This document shows, piece by piece, positions 7,195-16,384 of a stretch of 64,000 nt of DNA (position 1 is the first letter of the stretch; each line of letters starts with the position of its first letter). The DNA is from CAWUIO01 sp963922455. Lineage in GTDB: Bacteria > Bacteroidota > Bacteroidia > Cytophagales > Microscillaceae. The stretch covers positions 1 to 64,000 of the forward strand of contig CAWUIO010000018.1 in NCBI GenBank assembly GCA_963922455.1. Reading direction: 5' to 3'. The position numbers and the translations under genes are program-made. Under the pieces are notes generated by a model. That model had not been told where the DNA came from. It worked only from the letters and a program-made list of their open reading frames with translations, and did no database searches.

Positions 7195-8460
7195 ATGAAT
7201 CTACTCCAAACCCCGGATGTACTGGCCCCTTCCCAGGTAGTTTCCGCAAGTCACCGCTTGGAAGGGATCGTCTTGCGCACTCCCCTGATGGAAAACCCCA
7301 ACCTCTCCCAGCAATACGATTGCAAAATTTTACTTAAACGGGAAGACTTGCAAGTGGTGCGTTCTTACAAACTTCGCGGGGCCTATAATAAAATGAGTCA
7401 ACTCAGCGAGGAAGAGCAAAAACGGGGGGTAGTTTGCGCGAGTGCTGGCAACCACGCTCAAGGTTTTGCTTTTGCTTGCGAAAAGTTGGGCATCCGGGGT
7501 AAAATATTTATGCCCATTCCCACGCCCAAGCAAAAAGTGGGCAAGGTTCAACTCTTCGGCAAAGACTGGGTAGAGGTGGTACTCACCGGAGACACCTTTG
7601 ACGATGCCTATGCGGCCGCTCTTGAGGATCAAGAGGAGAGCCAAAGTGTCTTTGTGCACCCCTTTGATGATGAACAAATTATTGCCGGACAAGGTACGGT
7701 AGGCTTAGAAATCCTGGCCGATATTTCTCAACAGGTAGATTATTTGTTTATGCCCATTGGTGGGGGAGGTTTGAGTGCTGGAGTAGGGAGCTATTTCAAG
7801 CATCTGAGTCCGCTTACCCAGCTCATTGGGGTTGAGCCAGCGGGGGCCCCTTCTATGCAAACAGCTATGGAGGCAGGTCACCCGGTAAGCTTAGCCCATG
7901 TGGATAAATTTGTAGATGGCGCCTCCGTCAAAAGGGTGGGGAGCCTCAATTTTCAAATTTGCCAACAAGTTTTAGACGAGGTAAGTTTGGTGCCCGAGGG
8001 CAAGGTGTGTTCTACCATTTTGCAGTTGTATAATGAAGAAGCCATTGTAGTAGAGCCGGCCGGGGCCCTATCGCTGGCGGCCCTAGACGCGTACCGGGAG
8101 CAAATCAAAGGAAAAACTGTAGTCTGTGTGGTGAGTGGGGGCAACAATGACATCATGCGCACCGAAGAGATCAAAGAGCGCTCTTTGTTGTATGAACGCT
8201 TGAAGCTGTATTTCCTCATCCGCTTTCCTCAGCGGGCGGGAGCTTTGCGAGAGTTTTTGGTTAATATTTTGGGGCCAAAAGACGATATAGCCCGATTTGA
8301 ATACACCAAGCGCAACAACCGTTCTACGGGGCCGGCTTTGGTAGGGATCGAATTGGAAAAACCCGAAGACGGGGAGGCCTTGCTCGCCCGAATGCAAAAG
8401 GGGGGCGTAGATTACCAATTGATCAATGATGACCCGATGTTATTTAATATGTTAGTTTGA
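7195..8460 (+). CDS. ilvA: Threonine ammonia-lyase (threonine dehydratase)
   Basis: This 421-residue enzyme deaminates threonine to 2-oxobutanoate, the first step of isoleucine synthesis. The PLP lysine is K59 in the RSYKLRGAYNKM motif; the substrate loop is SAGNHAQG (about 92-99) and the phosphate-binding loop is GGGGLSAG (about 188-195). The chain continues past the catalytic domain into a C-terminal regulatory ACT-like domain (about 325-421, YFLIRFPQRAGALREFL), as in the shorter biosynthetic enzymes with a single ACT domain. No other ilv genes are adjacent. A 131-bp repeat begins 4 bp after the stop codon. Confidence 0.93.
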   Translation: MNLLQTPDVLAPSQVVSASHRLEGIVLRTPLMENPNLSQQYDCKILLKREDLQVVRSYKLRGAYNKMSQLSEEEQKRGVVCASAGNHAQGFAFACEKLGIRGKIFMPIPTPKQKVGKVQLFGKDWVEVVLTGDTFDDAYAAALEDQEESQSVFVHPFDDEQIIAGQGTVGLEILADISQQVDYLFMPIGGGGLSAGVGSYFKHLSPLTQLIGVEPAGAPSMQTAMEAGHPVSLAHVDKFVDGASVKRVGSLNFQICQQVLDEVSLVPEGKVCSTILQLYNEEAIVVEPAGALSLAALDAYREQIKGKTVVCVVSGGNNDIMRTEEIKERSLLYERLKLYFLIRFPQRAGALREFLVNILGPKDDIARFEYTKRNNRSTGPALVGIELEKPEDGEALLARMQKGGVDYQLINDDPMLFNMLV

Positions 8461-8464
8461 GTTT

Positions 8465-8595
8465 TGGGGCTTGCCCGCGCCAAGAGCTATGGTGCCCGAT
8501 GGATCATAGCGTATTGGCGCGGGCCGGGCTTTCGCCACTCGCCGGCCCCCGCACCAAGCAGCGACGGGCTCAAACAGAGGCTCTATCCCTAAGCC
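8465..8595 (-). repeat. 131-bp structured repeat, copy 2
   Basis: This copy is on the minus strand and begins 4 bp after the ilvA stop. Read along the plus strand it shows GGGGCTTGCCC, hairpin arms CCCGCGCC and GGCGCGGG around a 30-base loop, then GGGCTTTCGCCACTCGC and CTCTATCCCTAAGCC. The first part is GC-rich and the central boxes are well conserved. Confidence 0.88.
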
Positions 8596-8690
8596 AGTTG
8601 AGAGGAGAGAAGGATACACTACCCTGGTCTGTCCTCCGAAAGATCAATTCGGCTTATTTCGGTCTTTCAGGGGACAGGCCGAGGGGCGTA

Positions 8691-8753
8691 TGCGACCGCA
8701 AAAGATTTGCGGCCGGGCATTTTCCCACCTCCTGGCCCCTTTCATCCGTCCCG
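8691..8753 (+). repeat. 63-bp direct repeat, unit A
   Basis: This unit is identical by eye to 8861-8923. It starts TGCGACCGCAAAAGATTTGC, contains the palindromic arms CCGCAAA and TTTGCGG, and ends TTCATCCGTCCCG. The two units lie 170 bp apart in the same orientation. Confidence 0.85.
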
Positions 8754-8860
8754 ATTCCCATGTCCCGGTTCCCGGTTCCCAGTTCTCGTATTTTTTCGAG
8801 CATTAGCAATGGCTGTCCGCAAATTTAAAGGCCGAAAGGGCATAACAAATGCCCGAAAGA

Positions 8861-8923
8861 TGCGACCGCAAAAGATTTGCGGCCGGGCATTTTCCCACCT
8901 CCTGGCCCCTTTCATCCGTCCCG
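8861..8923 (+). repeat. 63-bp direct repeat, unit B
   Basis: This is the second identical unit of the 63-bp direct repeat. It is followed directly by TCTCCCGG/TTCCCG reiterations and then by repeat copy 3 at 8957. Exact identity suggests a recent duplication or gene-conversion event. Confidence 0.85.
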
Positions 8924-8956
8924 TCTCCCGGTTCCCGTCTCCCGGTTCCCAAAACC

Positions 8957-9081
8957 GGCTGAGGGATAGAGCGGCCTGTTTGAGCCCGTGGAGGTCTGTG
9001 GGGGGCAGGCGAGTAGCGAAAGCCCGACCCCCGGCCACCTAAATGGCTAGGGAAACGAGGGGGAAACCGGGGGGCAGCCCC
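8957..9081 (+). repeat. 131-bp structured repeat, copy 3
   Basis: This is a forward copy lying 8 bp beyond the stop of the minus-strand aminotransferase gene. Blocks seen are GGCTGAGGGATAGAGCGGCC, TGTTTGAGCCCG, GCGAGTAGCGAAAGCCCGAC, hairpin arms CCCCCGG and CCGGGGG, and the terminal GGGGCAGCCCC. Together with copy 2 it brackets the convergent intergenic region, one copy per gene end. Confidence 0.9.
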
Positions 9082-9089
9082 ATACATTT

Positions 9090-10355
9090 TTATCCCTTTA
9101 TTTCTTGTAAAGCTTTTACAAAAGCATCCAGCTCCTCGAGGCTCGTGTACACATTGGGGGTTACGCGTACCCCTTGTACTCCCGGACGGTCTATAGCCAC
9201 GGTCCAGATCTGATATTTTTCAAATAAAGTGTCCATCAGTTGCCGGGGAGGCATCCCTTTTACTCCCACATTGCCGATAGCGCAGTGACGCTTGGGGTCT
9301 TGAGGAGTGTTTAGGGTAATATGGGGCAAATCGCGCACCTGGGCCGTCCAGTACTGTTGTAAGTAGCGTAAGCGCGCCTCCTTTCGCTCAATTCCCAACA
9401 TACGGTAGTATTGGATGGCATCCAGAATGGTCAGATCGGTGGCTACCGGGTGGGTGCCGGTATGATTAAGTCGGTGTAAATCGTCTTCTTCCAGGCCACC
9501 CTCGGCAAAACGGGGCCAGATTTGGGCTATTTTATTTTTTTTGACATAAAGTAAGCCCGCACCCAGGGGGGCACTGAGCCATTTATGCAAGCTAGCCCCG
9601 TAGTAATCACACGCTAAATCGCGCAGGGAGAAGGCGATTTGACCGAAGGCATGGGCCCCATCTACCATCACTTCCACGCCTTTTTGATGGGCCATCTGGG
9701 TGATTTTTTGAATAGGCAGTATCTGCCCCGTAATATTGACCATATGGCATACCATCAAAAGCCGGGTTTTGGGACTAATAGCCTGGGCATATAGGTTTAC
9801 AATCTCATCATCGCTCTCGGGGTGATTGGGGATTTGGACGATGGTATTTTTGATGCCGTGTTTTTGGGCTTGTTGGGCAAACATATCCAGCATGGACCCA
9901 TAATCTTGGGCAGCCATGACAGCCTCATCCCCCGCTTGCCAGGGGAAACCTCCGATGATGGTATCTAGTGATTCGGTGGTGTTTCGGGTCACCACCAATT
10001 GCTCGGGGGCACAGTCGGCCAGCTCGGCCAGTTTGCTGTGTACTCTTTTTTTGTTGGGAAACTGTACCGTGCGCATGTAGCGGGAGTGTAAAAAATTGAC
10101 ATCCCGGATGTGTTGGGTATAGCGCTCTACAATTTCCTCCGGCATCATGCAGTAGTAGCCACTTTCTAGGTTGATATAATCGGGCCTTAAGCGGTAATCT
10201 CTACGTACCTCCAACCAGAATTCCTCTCTTGCGGCCAGTTGTTGGGGGCTAATGTGAGCGAAGTCTTTGTTTCGGGCTTCTAAACGGGACCAGAGCACGG
10301 AAGGACTGGCGGACATGAGGGCCAATGACTTGAGAAAAGTGCGTTTGTTCATCAT
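9090..10355 (-). CDS. Class V aminotransferase with Tat-like signal
   Basis: This 421-residue PLP enzyme is of the isopenicillin-N-epimerase/cysteine-desulfurase-like class V family. The Schiff-base lysine is K258 in GASLHKWLSAPLGAG; Asp232 and His235 (VDGAHAFGQ) bind the cofactor, and TRNTTESLDTII (123-134) is the phosphate-binding region. The N-terminus (NKRTFLKSLALMSASPSV) resembles a twin-arginine signal with Lys-Arg in place of Arg-Arg, so export of a folded PLP enzyme is likely. Exported members of this family occur in Bacteroidota. The substrate is unknown. It is convergent with ilvA and is monocistronic. Confidence 0.85.
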   Translation of the reverse strand: MMNKRTFLKSLALMSASPSVLWSRLEARNKDFAHISPQQLAAREEFWLEVRRDYRLRPDYINLESGYYCMMPEEIVERYTQHIRDVNFLHSRYMRTVQFPNKKRVHSKLAELADCAPEQLVVTRNTTESLDTIIGGFPWQAGDEAVMAAQDYGSMLDMFAQQAQKHGIKNTIVQIPNHPESDDEIVNLYAQAISPKTRLLMVCHMVNITGQILPIQKITQMAHQKGVEVMVDGAHAFGQIAFSLRDLACDYYGASLHKWLSAPLGAGLLYVKKNKIAQIWPRFAEGGLEEDDLHRLNHTGTHPVATDLTILDAIQYYRMLGIERKEARLRYLQQYWTAQVRDLPHITLNTPQDPKRHCAIGNVGVKGMPPRQLMDTLFEKYQIWTVAIDRPGVQGVRVTPNVYTSLEELDAFVKALQEIKG

Positions 10356-10784
10356 AAGTTATTCATCAATCTTTGAAAAGTACAAACTGATCGAGGGAAA
10401 ATTGAGGTTAAATCTGGGTAGCCTGGGTAGTGTTTCTTATCATATAATAATGCAAAAATATCCAAAAACTGTCTAAGTAATAAAACAAGAAGGATTTGTA
10501 TAGAATTTAGATCAAAAAAGTCACGGCTTAAAGAAAACCAAGCTTGTATAAACGATATATGAGGCCATATAGAAGGGCTTTATGGCTTCTTAACTAGAAA
10601 ATTTAAGGGAATTACTTACAGAAGTACATGAAAATAAATATCACTATTTTAATTTTATATATGATTATTTTGATCAATGTTGACGTATTACGAAGTTTTT
10701 GAGTGTTGGTTTTATGCATTTTAGACAAAATATAATTAGGTTGAACCCCCATATGGTTATAATTTAATTTTAATTTATCAGAGT
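10356..10784. other. AT-rich leader of the first SusC operon
   Basis: This 429-bp region separates the divergent aminotransferase and SusC genes and has no supported open frame. It becomes very AT-rich after 10480. I see no clear ECF-type or TAnnTTTG promoter, no sigma/anti-sigma gene and no riboswitch-like structure. A long 5' untranslated leader is possible. Confidence 0.4.
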
Positions 10785-13700
10785 ATGACTAAAAAACTAC
10801 TCATGAGTTGGCTTATAGCCTTGCTACTAGTAGTGCAAGGTTTTGCCCAGACGAAGACCGTAACAGGACAAGTCACCGATGCAGAAGGTGAAGGTTTGCC
10901 TGGGGTCAGCGTCATCATTAAAGGTACCAATTCTGGTACGATTACCGATGCCGGAGGTAATTTCAGTATCTCGGTAGATCAAGGAGCAGTCCTTGTATTT
11001 CAATCGGTAGGTATGGTTTCACAAGAAGTAACAGTAGGAGCTCAATCGGTGCTTACTGTTAGCCTGGACGAGGACACGGAAGCTTTGGATGAAGTTATCG
11101 TAACCGCCCAGGGGATTGAGCGTAAGAAAGAAGCGCTAGGTTTTGCGGTTAGTTCCATTGACAAAGATGCCCTGGAAGACCGGACTGAGGGTGACTTAGG
11201 TCGTGCTTTGCGTAGTAAAGCAGCTGGGGTACAAATCACCCAACAAAGTGGTATTTCTGGTTCAGGTACTAGTATTGTAATTCGGGGTTTTAGCTCGATT
11301 ACTGGGGGTAACCAGCCTTTGTTTATTGTAGATGGAGTACCATTTAATGCTGATCAAAACTCTTCGGGAGGAAACACTGGAAACTTCTCGGATGGTACAA
11401 ACAATGGTTCTTCTCGTTTCTTAGATTTGGATCCTAACAACATTGAGGATATCCAAATCTTGAAAGGTCTAGCAGCTGCGACTCTTTACGGTTCTGCTGG
11501 ACGTAATGGGGTAATTTTGATTACTACCAAAGCTGGTTCTAGTACCAAAAAGAATACGAAGGCTGACATTAGTGTAAGCCAGGGGTTCTTTGTAAACGAG
11601 ATCGCTTCCATGCCTGATTATCAAGACTCCTATGGGAATGGTTTTGATCAGGTGTTTGGTTGGTTTTTCTCCAACTGGGGGCCTTCATTCAATGAAACAG
11701 GTTTGGCTGGATGGAGTTCAGATGCTTCTGTAGATGAGAATGGGAACCTACCTCACCCATACTCACAGTATTCTAACCCTGCTCTACGAGCTGCTTTCCC
11801 TCAGTTTCAAGATGGGCAGCCCGGAAATGCTTATCCTTACGTACCTTACGATAATGTAGAGGATTTCTTCCGTAAGGGTATGGTGTATTCTACCTCAGTG
11901 AGTGCCCGGGGCCGTAGTAAAGATGGAAAGAGCGTTTATAATGCCTCTTTTGGTTACTTAAGCGATGAAGGGTTTACGCCTAATAACAAGTTAGACCGTT
12001 TGAACTTTTCATTAGGAGGTCGTACCCAGTTGAGTAATAATGTTACCATCAATGGTACGTTTAACTTTTCTAGAACTGAATACTTTACTCCACCAGTTGC
12101 TTCCAGTTTAGGTAATGGTGCCACGGGTAATGGTTCTTCGGTATTTGGTCACTTGTTTTTTACTCCTCGTAGTATTGACTTGATGGGCTTACCATTTGAA
12201 AACCCAGTGGATGGAAGTAGTGTATATTATCGTAACGGTAATGATATCCAAAACCCTCGTTGGACTGCCGAAAATGCCTTTGTAAGCCAATTGACATTAC
12301 GTTCATATGGTACGATTGGGGCTACTTATAATATTACCCCCAATTTATTTGTGAACTATCGTTTGGGATATGACTTGTACAGTGAGCGTAACGAAAGTGG
12401 ACAGCACAAAGGTGGGGTAGAAGGTCCTTTGACCGGTCAGTACCGTACTTTTGATAATATCAACCGAATTTGGGACCATACCTTTACCATCAATGGTCAG
12501 TATAACTTCGGAGAGCGATTTGGCTTGTCATTCAACGTAGGGGCCAACGCTCGTAGTAATGAGTTGGAGCGTCAAGGGGTAACTAGTCAAAACCAATTGG
12601 TGTTTGGGGTATTCCGTCACTTCAACTTTGACACCCAAACCCAAATCCAAGAGACTTTTGATCGGAATATCTTTGGTTTCTTTGCCCAGACTGAGTTAAG
12701 TTATAACAACTATTTGTTCTTAACGCTTGCTGGTCGCCAAGATTATGTATCAAATTTCTCAGAGGATAATAACTCCTTGTTCTATCCAAGTGTGAGTACT
12801 TCATTTTTGTTGACTGAGGCTATTCCAGGAATCACTAGTACGAATGGCTTGAATTTAGTTCGTATCCGTTTAGGATATGGTACTTCGGCCGGATTTGGTT
12901 CTGATCGTTCTTACCCAATTGCGAATACCTTGAACCTGTCTTCCCAGGATTTCCAAGATACCAATGGGGCCGTTATTGCCTCTAACTCGAGTGGTACCCG
13001 CCTGGGTAACCCAGATCTACAACCTGAGAGGGTAAGAGAAGTTGAGGTTGGTTTGGAAGCCCGGGGTTGGGACAATCGGGTATCTTTTGACCTTACCTGG
13101 TTCCGTCGTTCTTCTCAAGACCAAATTGTACAACGTCCTTTAGATCCCTCAACTGGATATACCAATACCTTGGTTAACGTTGGTGAGATTGTAACGCGTG
13201 GTTGGGAAATTGAAGGTAATATTGACATCTTCCGTACCAATGAAGTGACTTGGAACGTAGGAGCCAACTTTACCCGTTTCCGTAATGAGGTAACCGATTT
13301 GGGTAATGTAGCCGATAATATTCAGATCACAGGTTTTGCCGGTGGCCGTGGAAACTATGCAGTTGAAGGCCGTCCTTTGAACGTTATCTTGGGTACACGT
13401 ATCCAACGTACAGATGATGGCGAATTCTTGGTGAATAGTGTTGGGGATTATGTGGAAGAAAATGGATTGTTTGAGATTGGAGATCCTAACCCAGACTATA
13501 TCTTGAATATTAGCAGCCGGGTATCTTACAAAGGCTTCACTTTCAATATGTTGTGGAACTACCGTCAAGGTGGAGATGTATACTCTGCGACTGTGGCAAC
13601 GCTACTTGGTCGTGGTTTGACCACTGATACCGAAGATCGTCTTCAAACATTCATCCTACCTGGGGTACGTGAATTGGCTGATGGTTCTACTGTACCAAAC

Positions 13701-14030
13701 GATTTACAGATTAATAACTCAAGTTATTATTTCAACAACATCTTGTTTGGCCCAGAAGAATTACAAGTATGGGATGGAACCACCATTCGTCTCCAAGAGA
13801 TTTCTTTGAGCTATGACTTCCCTAAAAAATGGTTGGACAAAACCCCATTTGGTTCAGTAACCATCGTTGGTTCTGGATTTAATCTATGGTACAAGGCTGT
13901 AAACGTACCCGATGGAACCAACTTTGATCCTAACGTCGCGGGTACTGGAGCTGGTAATGGTCAAGGGATAGACTTCCTTAACGGACCAAGTTCTCGTCGT
14001 TATGGTGGTACCATTAAATTTACTTTCTAG
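10785..14030 (+). CDS. SusC/RagA TonB-linked outer-membrane receptor
   Basis: This 1081-residue protein is a SusC-type TonB-dependent transporter that imports a ligand delivered by its SusD lid. The order is: signal peptide (1-21, ending GFAQ), a carboxypeptidase-regulatory-like Ig domain with VTGQVTDAEGEGLPGVSVII (about 26-100), a TonB-box region LDEVIVTAQG (about 102-111), a plug with VIRGFSSITGGNQPLFIVDG (about 165-185), and a beta barrel ending in the C-terminal Phe of KFTF. The SusD gene follows after 23 bp. Codon choice looks strongly biased (GGT, CGT), suggesting high expression. The substrate cannot be read from the sequence; no glycoside hydrolase is nearby. Confidence 0.93.
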   Translation: MTKKLLMSWLIALLLVVQGFAQTKTVTGQVTDAEGEGLPGVSVIIKGTNSGTITDAGGNFSISVDQGAVLVFQSVGMVSQEVTVGAQSVLTVSLDEDTEALDEVIVTAQGIERKKEALGFAVSSIDKDALEDRTEGDLGRALRSKAAGVQITQQSGISGSGTSIVIRGFSSITGGNQPLFIVDGVPFNADQNSSGGNTGNFSDGTNNGSSRFLDLDPNNIEDIQILKGLAAATLYGSAGRNGVILITTKAGSSTKKNTKADISVSQGFFVNEIASMPDYQDSYGNGFDQVFGWFFSNWGPSFNETGLAGWSSDASVDENGNLPHPYSQYSNPALRAAFPQFQDGQPGNAYPYVPYDNVEDFFRKGMVYSTSVSARGRSKDGKSVYNASFGYLSDEGFTPNNKLDRLNFSLGGRTQLSNNVTINGTFNFSRTEYFTPPVASSLGNGATGNGSSVFGHLFFTPRSIDLMGLPFENPVDGSSVYYRNGNDIQNPRWTAENAFVSQLTLRSYGTIGATYNITPNLFVNYRLGYDLYSERNESGQHKGGVEGPLTGQYRTFDNINRIWDHTFTINGQYNFGERFGLSFNVGANARSNELERQGVTSQNQLVFGVFRHFNFDTQTQIQETFDRNIFGFFAQTELSYNNYLFLTLAGRQDYVSNFSEDNNSLFYPSVSTSFLLTEAIPGITSTNGLNLVRIRLGYGTSAGFGSDRSYPIANTLNLSSQDFQDTNGAVIASNSSGTRLGNPDLQPERVREVEVGLEARGWDNRVSFDLTWFRRSSQDQIVQRPLDPSTGYTNTLVNVGEIVTRGWEIEGNIDIFRTNEVTWNVGANFTRFRNEVTDLGNVADNIQITGFAGGRGNYAVEGRPLNVILGTRIQRTDDGEFLVNSVGDYVEENGLFEIGDPNPDYILNISSRVSYKGFTFNMLWNYRQGGDVYSATVATLLGRGLTTDTEDRLQTFILPGVRELADGSTVPNDLQINNSSYYFNNILFGPEELQVWDGTTIRLQEISLSYDFPKKWLDKTPFGSVTIVGSGFNLWYKAVNVPDGTNFDPNVAGTGAGNGQGIDFLNGPSSRRYGGTIKFTF

Positions 14031-14053
14031 CCTAAATTGATTTAGATCTTAAC

Positions 14054-15718
14054 ATGAAAAATATATTAATAAAATTTTGTTTTGTGGCCATGTTATTTGG
14101 CTTCGGAGCATGTGAGACTACTAAATTGAATCTCACCCAAGACCCCAATGCACTTACTCCAGGCCAAGCCAGTACGGACTTGTTTTTGAACAAAGTGCAA
14201 GAGGACATGGGGCGTTTGATTGCAGAACTTGAAGAGCAAGCTTCACAACCTACCCGGATTGTTGCCTTGACTAGCCGGGATTATCAAAACTCTTATTCTC
14301 CTACTACTTTCAATACGGATTGGCAGACAGCGTATCAGGGTATCCTACAGGATATTTCCTTGATGAACCCTTTGGCTGAAGAAGCTGGACAACTATACCA
14401 CATCGGTATGGGGCAAGTATTTTCTGCCTATACCATGGTAACTTTAGTTGATTTATTTGGCGATATTCCCATGACTGAAGCTCTACAAGGGCAAGAAGGG
14501 ACTTTTAATCCAAACGTAGATCCAGGAGCGGCAGTGTATGCGGCTGCCATCACATTGTTAGACCAAGCCATTGCCAACTTTCAGGCTACGGGGGTTGCCT
14601 CTGAGCCTGCAGTTGATCTCTTTTATGGAGGAGATTGGGCCAAATGGGTAAAAGCTGCTAACTCTTTGAAGTTGAAAATGTACGTTACTACCCGCTTAGT
14701 CGATCCTAATGCGGCGGCTGCTTTTGATGCTATCATCCAGGGAGGTGACTTTATCAGTACTAATGATGAAGATTTCCAGTTTCCTTGGGGTAGCTCTTTA
14801 AACAATCCGGTAACACGTCACCCGAACTTCCTCTCAGATTACACCCCATCTGGGGCAAATATTTATCAATCTAACTGGTTGATGGGCTATATGCTCCAAG
14901 GTAAGATGAACAATGGCAATACGACGTTTGAAGGGTCTGATCCTCGTTTGAAGTACTATTTCTATCGACAGGTAGATTCAGTACCGCAAGATCAGCCTAA
15001 CTTGATCAATTGTGTGGCTGAAACTGCCCCAGATCATTATCCTGACGGGACAATTTTCTGTAGCTTACCATCTGGATATTGGGGACGTGATCACGGAGAT
15101 GATGCTGGTACGCCTCCCGATGGACAGTTACGTACAGCTTTTGGGTTATATCCTATTGGCGGTAGATTTGATGATAACACTTTTGCCCCTATCGTTAGTG
15201 TAGACGGAGGAGCTAATGGAGCAGGTATTACCCCTTTCTTGCTAGCCTCTTGGGTAGATATGATGCGGGCCGAGATGGCCTTAGTGGCTGGAAATTCGGC
15301 TGGGGCCCGGGGCTTTTTAGTAGACGGGGTTTCCAAGTCCTTTGCCAAAGTACGGTCTTTTATCAGTCGGGATCCAGGTGCTATCACAGATTCAGTACCT
15401 AGTACGACCATAGATGCGGAATACTTGGACGAGCTAGGACAGCTGTTTGATGCCGCTGACGTCAATGGACAAATGGACCTGCTTGGACAGGAGTATTTCG
15501 TAACCTTGTTTGGGAATGGATTGGATGGCTTTAACTTCTATCGTCGTACAGGCCGCCCTTCTACCCTCCAGCCCAATTTGGAGCCAGACCCAGGAACATT
15601 CTATCGTTCTTTTGTATACCCAGGGGTATTTGTAGAACGTAATACAAATGTTTCTCAGAAACCCGACATTTTAGTACCGGTTTTTTGGGATAATGGGGTT
15701 ACTCCTTTGGCCAATTAA
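14054..15718 (+). CDS. SusD/RagB-like outer-membrane lipoprotein (SusD-like_2 type)
   Basis: This 554-residue lipoprotein is the surface partner of the preceding SusC. The lipobox GFGAC places the lipidated Cys at residue 20. The sequence LNLTQDPNALTPGQAS and the helical TPR-like region, including FSAYTMVTLVDLFGDIPMTEAL, are typical of the SusD-like_2 (PF12771) subfamily. The C-terminal part (FVTLFGNGLDGFNFYRRTGRP) is the usual closing segment. It sits 23 bp after SusC and 21 bp before a small lipoprotein gene, forming a three-gene operon. Subfamily members often serve peptide or unknown-nutrient systems as well as glycans. Confidence 0.92.
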   Translation: MKNILIKFCFVAMLFGFGACETTKLNLTQDPNALTPGQASTDLFLNKVQEDMGRLIAELEEQASQPTRIVALTSRDYQNSYSPTTFNTDWQTAYQGILQDISLMNPLAEEAGQLYHIGMGQVFSAYTMVTLVDLFGDIPMTEALQGQEGTFNPNVDPGAAVYAAAITLLDQAIANFQATGVASEPAVDLFYGGDWAKWVKAANSLKLKMYVTTRLVDPNAAAAFDAIIQGGDFISTNDEDFQFPWGSSLNNPVTRHPNFLSDYTPSGANIYQSNWLMGYMLQGKMNNGNTTFEGSDPRLKYYFYRQVDSVPQDQPNLINCVAETAPDHYPDGTIFCSLPSGYWGRDHGDDAGTPPDGQLRTAFGLYPIGGRFDDNTFAPIVSVDGGANGAGITPFLLASWVDMMRAEMALVAGNSAGARGFLVDGVSKSFAKVRSFISRDPGAITDSVPSTTIDAEYLDELGQLFDAADVNGQMDLLGQEYFVTLFGNGLDGFNFYRRTGRPSTLQPNLEPDPGTFYRSFVYPGVFVERNTNVSQKPDILVPVFWDNGVTPLAN

Positions 15719-15739
15719 TTCATTTATTATTTAGAAATT

Positions 15740-16312
15740 ATGCTAAAAATTAAATATTTATTCTTAATGGCTGGGGCTTTGGTAATGTTCTCAGCTTGTG
15801 AAGAGGAAACCTTGGTTGATGAGATTGATGCAGCGACAACTAGTGGCGCCATTCTTCGCAATCTTGGAGAAACGAATAACTTAGATTCTTCCGATGCCTC
15901 CTCATCTTACAGCATTATGCTTGAAGCTCAAGATCCCCAAAATGGGGCTTTGCTAAGTGAGGTTCGCGTTTTGATTGGTTTTGACGATGATGATGGAACA
16001 GGTTCACCCGACATTGTCGAGACCCTTTTTCAAACTATACCAGCCTCTACTTTTAGTGTAGCCAATGCACCTGCTGGGAATACCAATGGTTTACCAGTCG
16101 CTACTTTTACGGTTACCTTGTCTGAGGCACTTGCCCATTTAGGTATTACACAATCAGATATAACTGTTGGAGATGATTTGGCGGTGTACTTTGAAATGGT
16201 CTTAACCGACGGACGGGTGTTCAATCGGGCTAATGCCACCAGTGATATCACACGTACAGGTACCTTTTCTTTCTTTAACGCACAGTTCCGATACTTCCCT
16301 CAGATTAACTAG
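15740..16312 (+). CDS. Small lipoprotein of the first SusCD operon
   Basis: This 190-residue protein has a lipoprotein signal (LVMFSAC, Cys20) and an acidic, beta-rich mature region. DPQNGALLSEVRVLIGFDDD and FTVTLSEALAHLGIT suggest an Ig-like or carbohydrate-binding-type beta sandwich of the kind encoded after many SusC/SusD_2 pairs. It is probably a surface-exposed accessory binding protein. It begins 21 bp after SusD and is followed by a strong terminator, so it is the last gene of the operon. I do not recognise a named family, and function is inferred from position. Confidence 0.78.
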   Translation: MLKIKYLFLMAGALVMFSACEEETLVDEIDAATTSGAILRNLGETNNLDSSDASSSYSIMLEAQDPQNGALLSEVRVLIGFDDDDGTGSPDIVETLFQTIPASTFSVANAPAGNTNGLPVATFTVTLSEALAHLGITQSDITVGDDLAVYFEMVLTDGRVFNRANATSDITRTGTFSFFNAQFRYFPQIN

Positions 16313-16336
16313 GGAAACTCTATACGAGATCATAAA

Positions 16337-16370
16337 AAACCCTCCCGGCTTGCCGGGAGGGTTTGTTTTT
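16337..16370 (+). terminator. Intrinsic terminator of the SusC-SusD-lipoprotein operon
   Basis: A perfect 13-bp stem (AAACCCTCCCGGC / GCCGGGAGGGTTT) with a TT loop is followed by GTTTTT. The flanking A-run also gives it terminator form on the minus strand, so it can serve the convergent YdeI gene as well. Confidence 0.92.
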
Positions 16371-16384
16371 ATAGCTCAGTTACT

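Larger units (their letters stand above)
8596..8956. other. Non-coding island between two inverted 131-bp repeats
   Basis: No supported gene lies in these 361 bp between convergent ilvA and the class V aminotransferase. The region holds two exact 63-bp direct repeats (8691-8753 and 8861-8923) offset by 170 bp. Each contains the hairpin CCGCAAA / TTTGCGG and is followed by short reiterations of TCCCGGT. An imperfect inverted repeat at about 8626-8680 pairs a TGTCCTCCGAAAGA arm with its near complement. Open frames through here are repeat translations. Confidence 0.7.

Noticed and set aside
8457..8828. 123-residue frame after ilvA and its companions to 9087
   Set aside because: The frames cover repeat copies 2 and 3 and the 63-bp direct repeats, and are low-complexity Pro/Arg-rich. 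They have no homology pattern or codon bias of a gene.
8691..8923. CRISPR-like array in the 63-bp repeat region
   Set aside because: There are only two repeat units, longer than CRISPR repeats and separated by 107 bp that itself contains reiterations. No cas gene is nearby.
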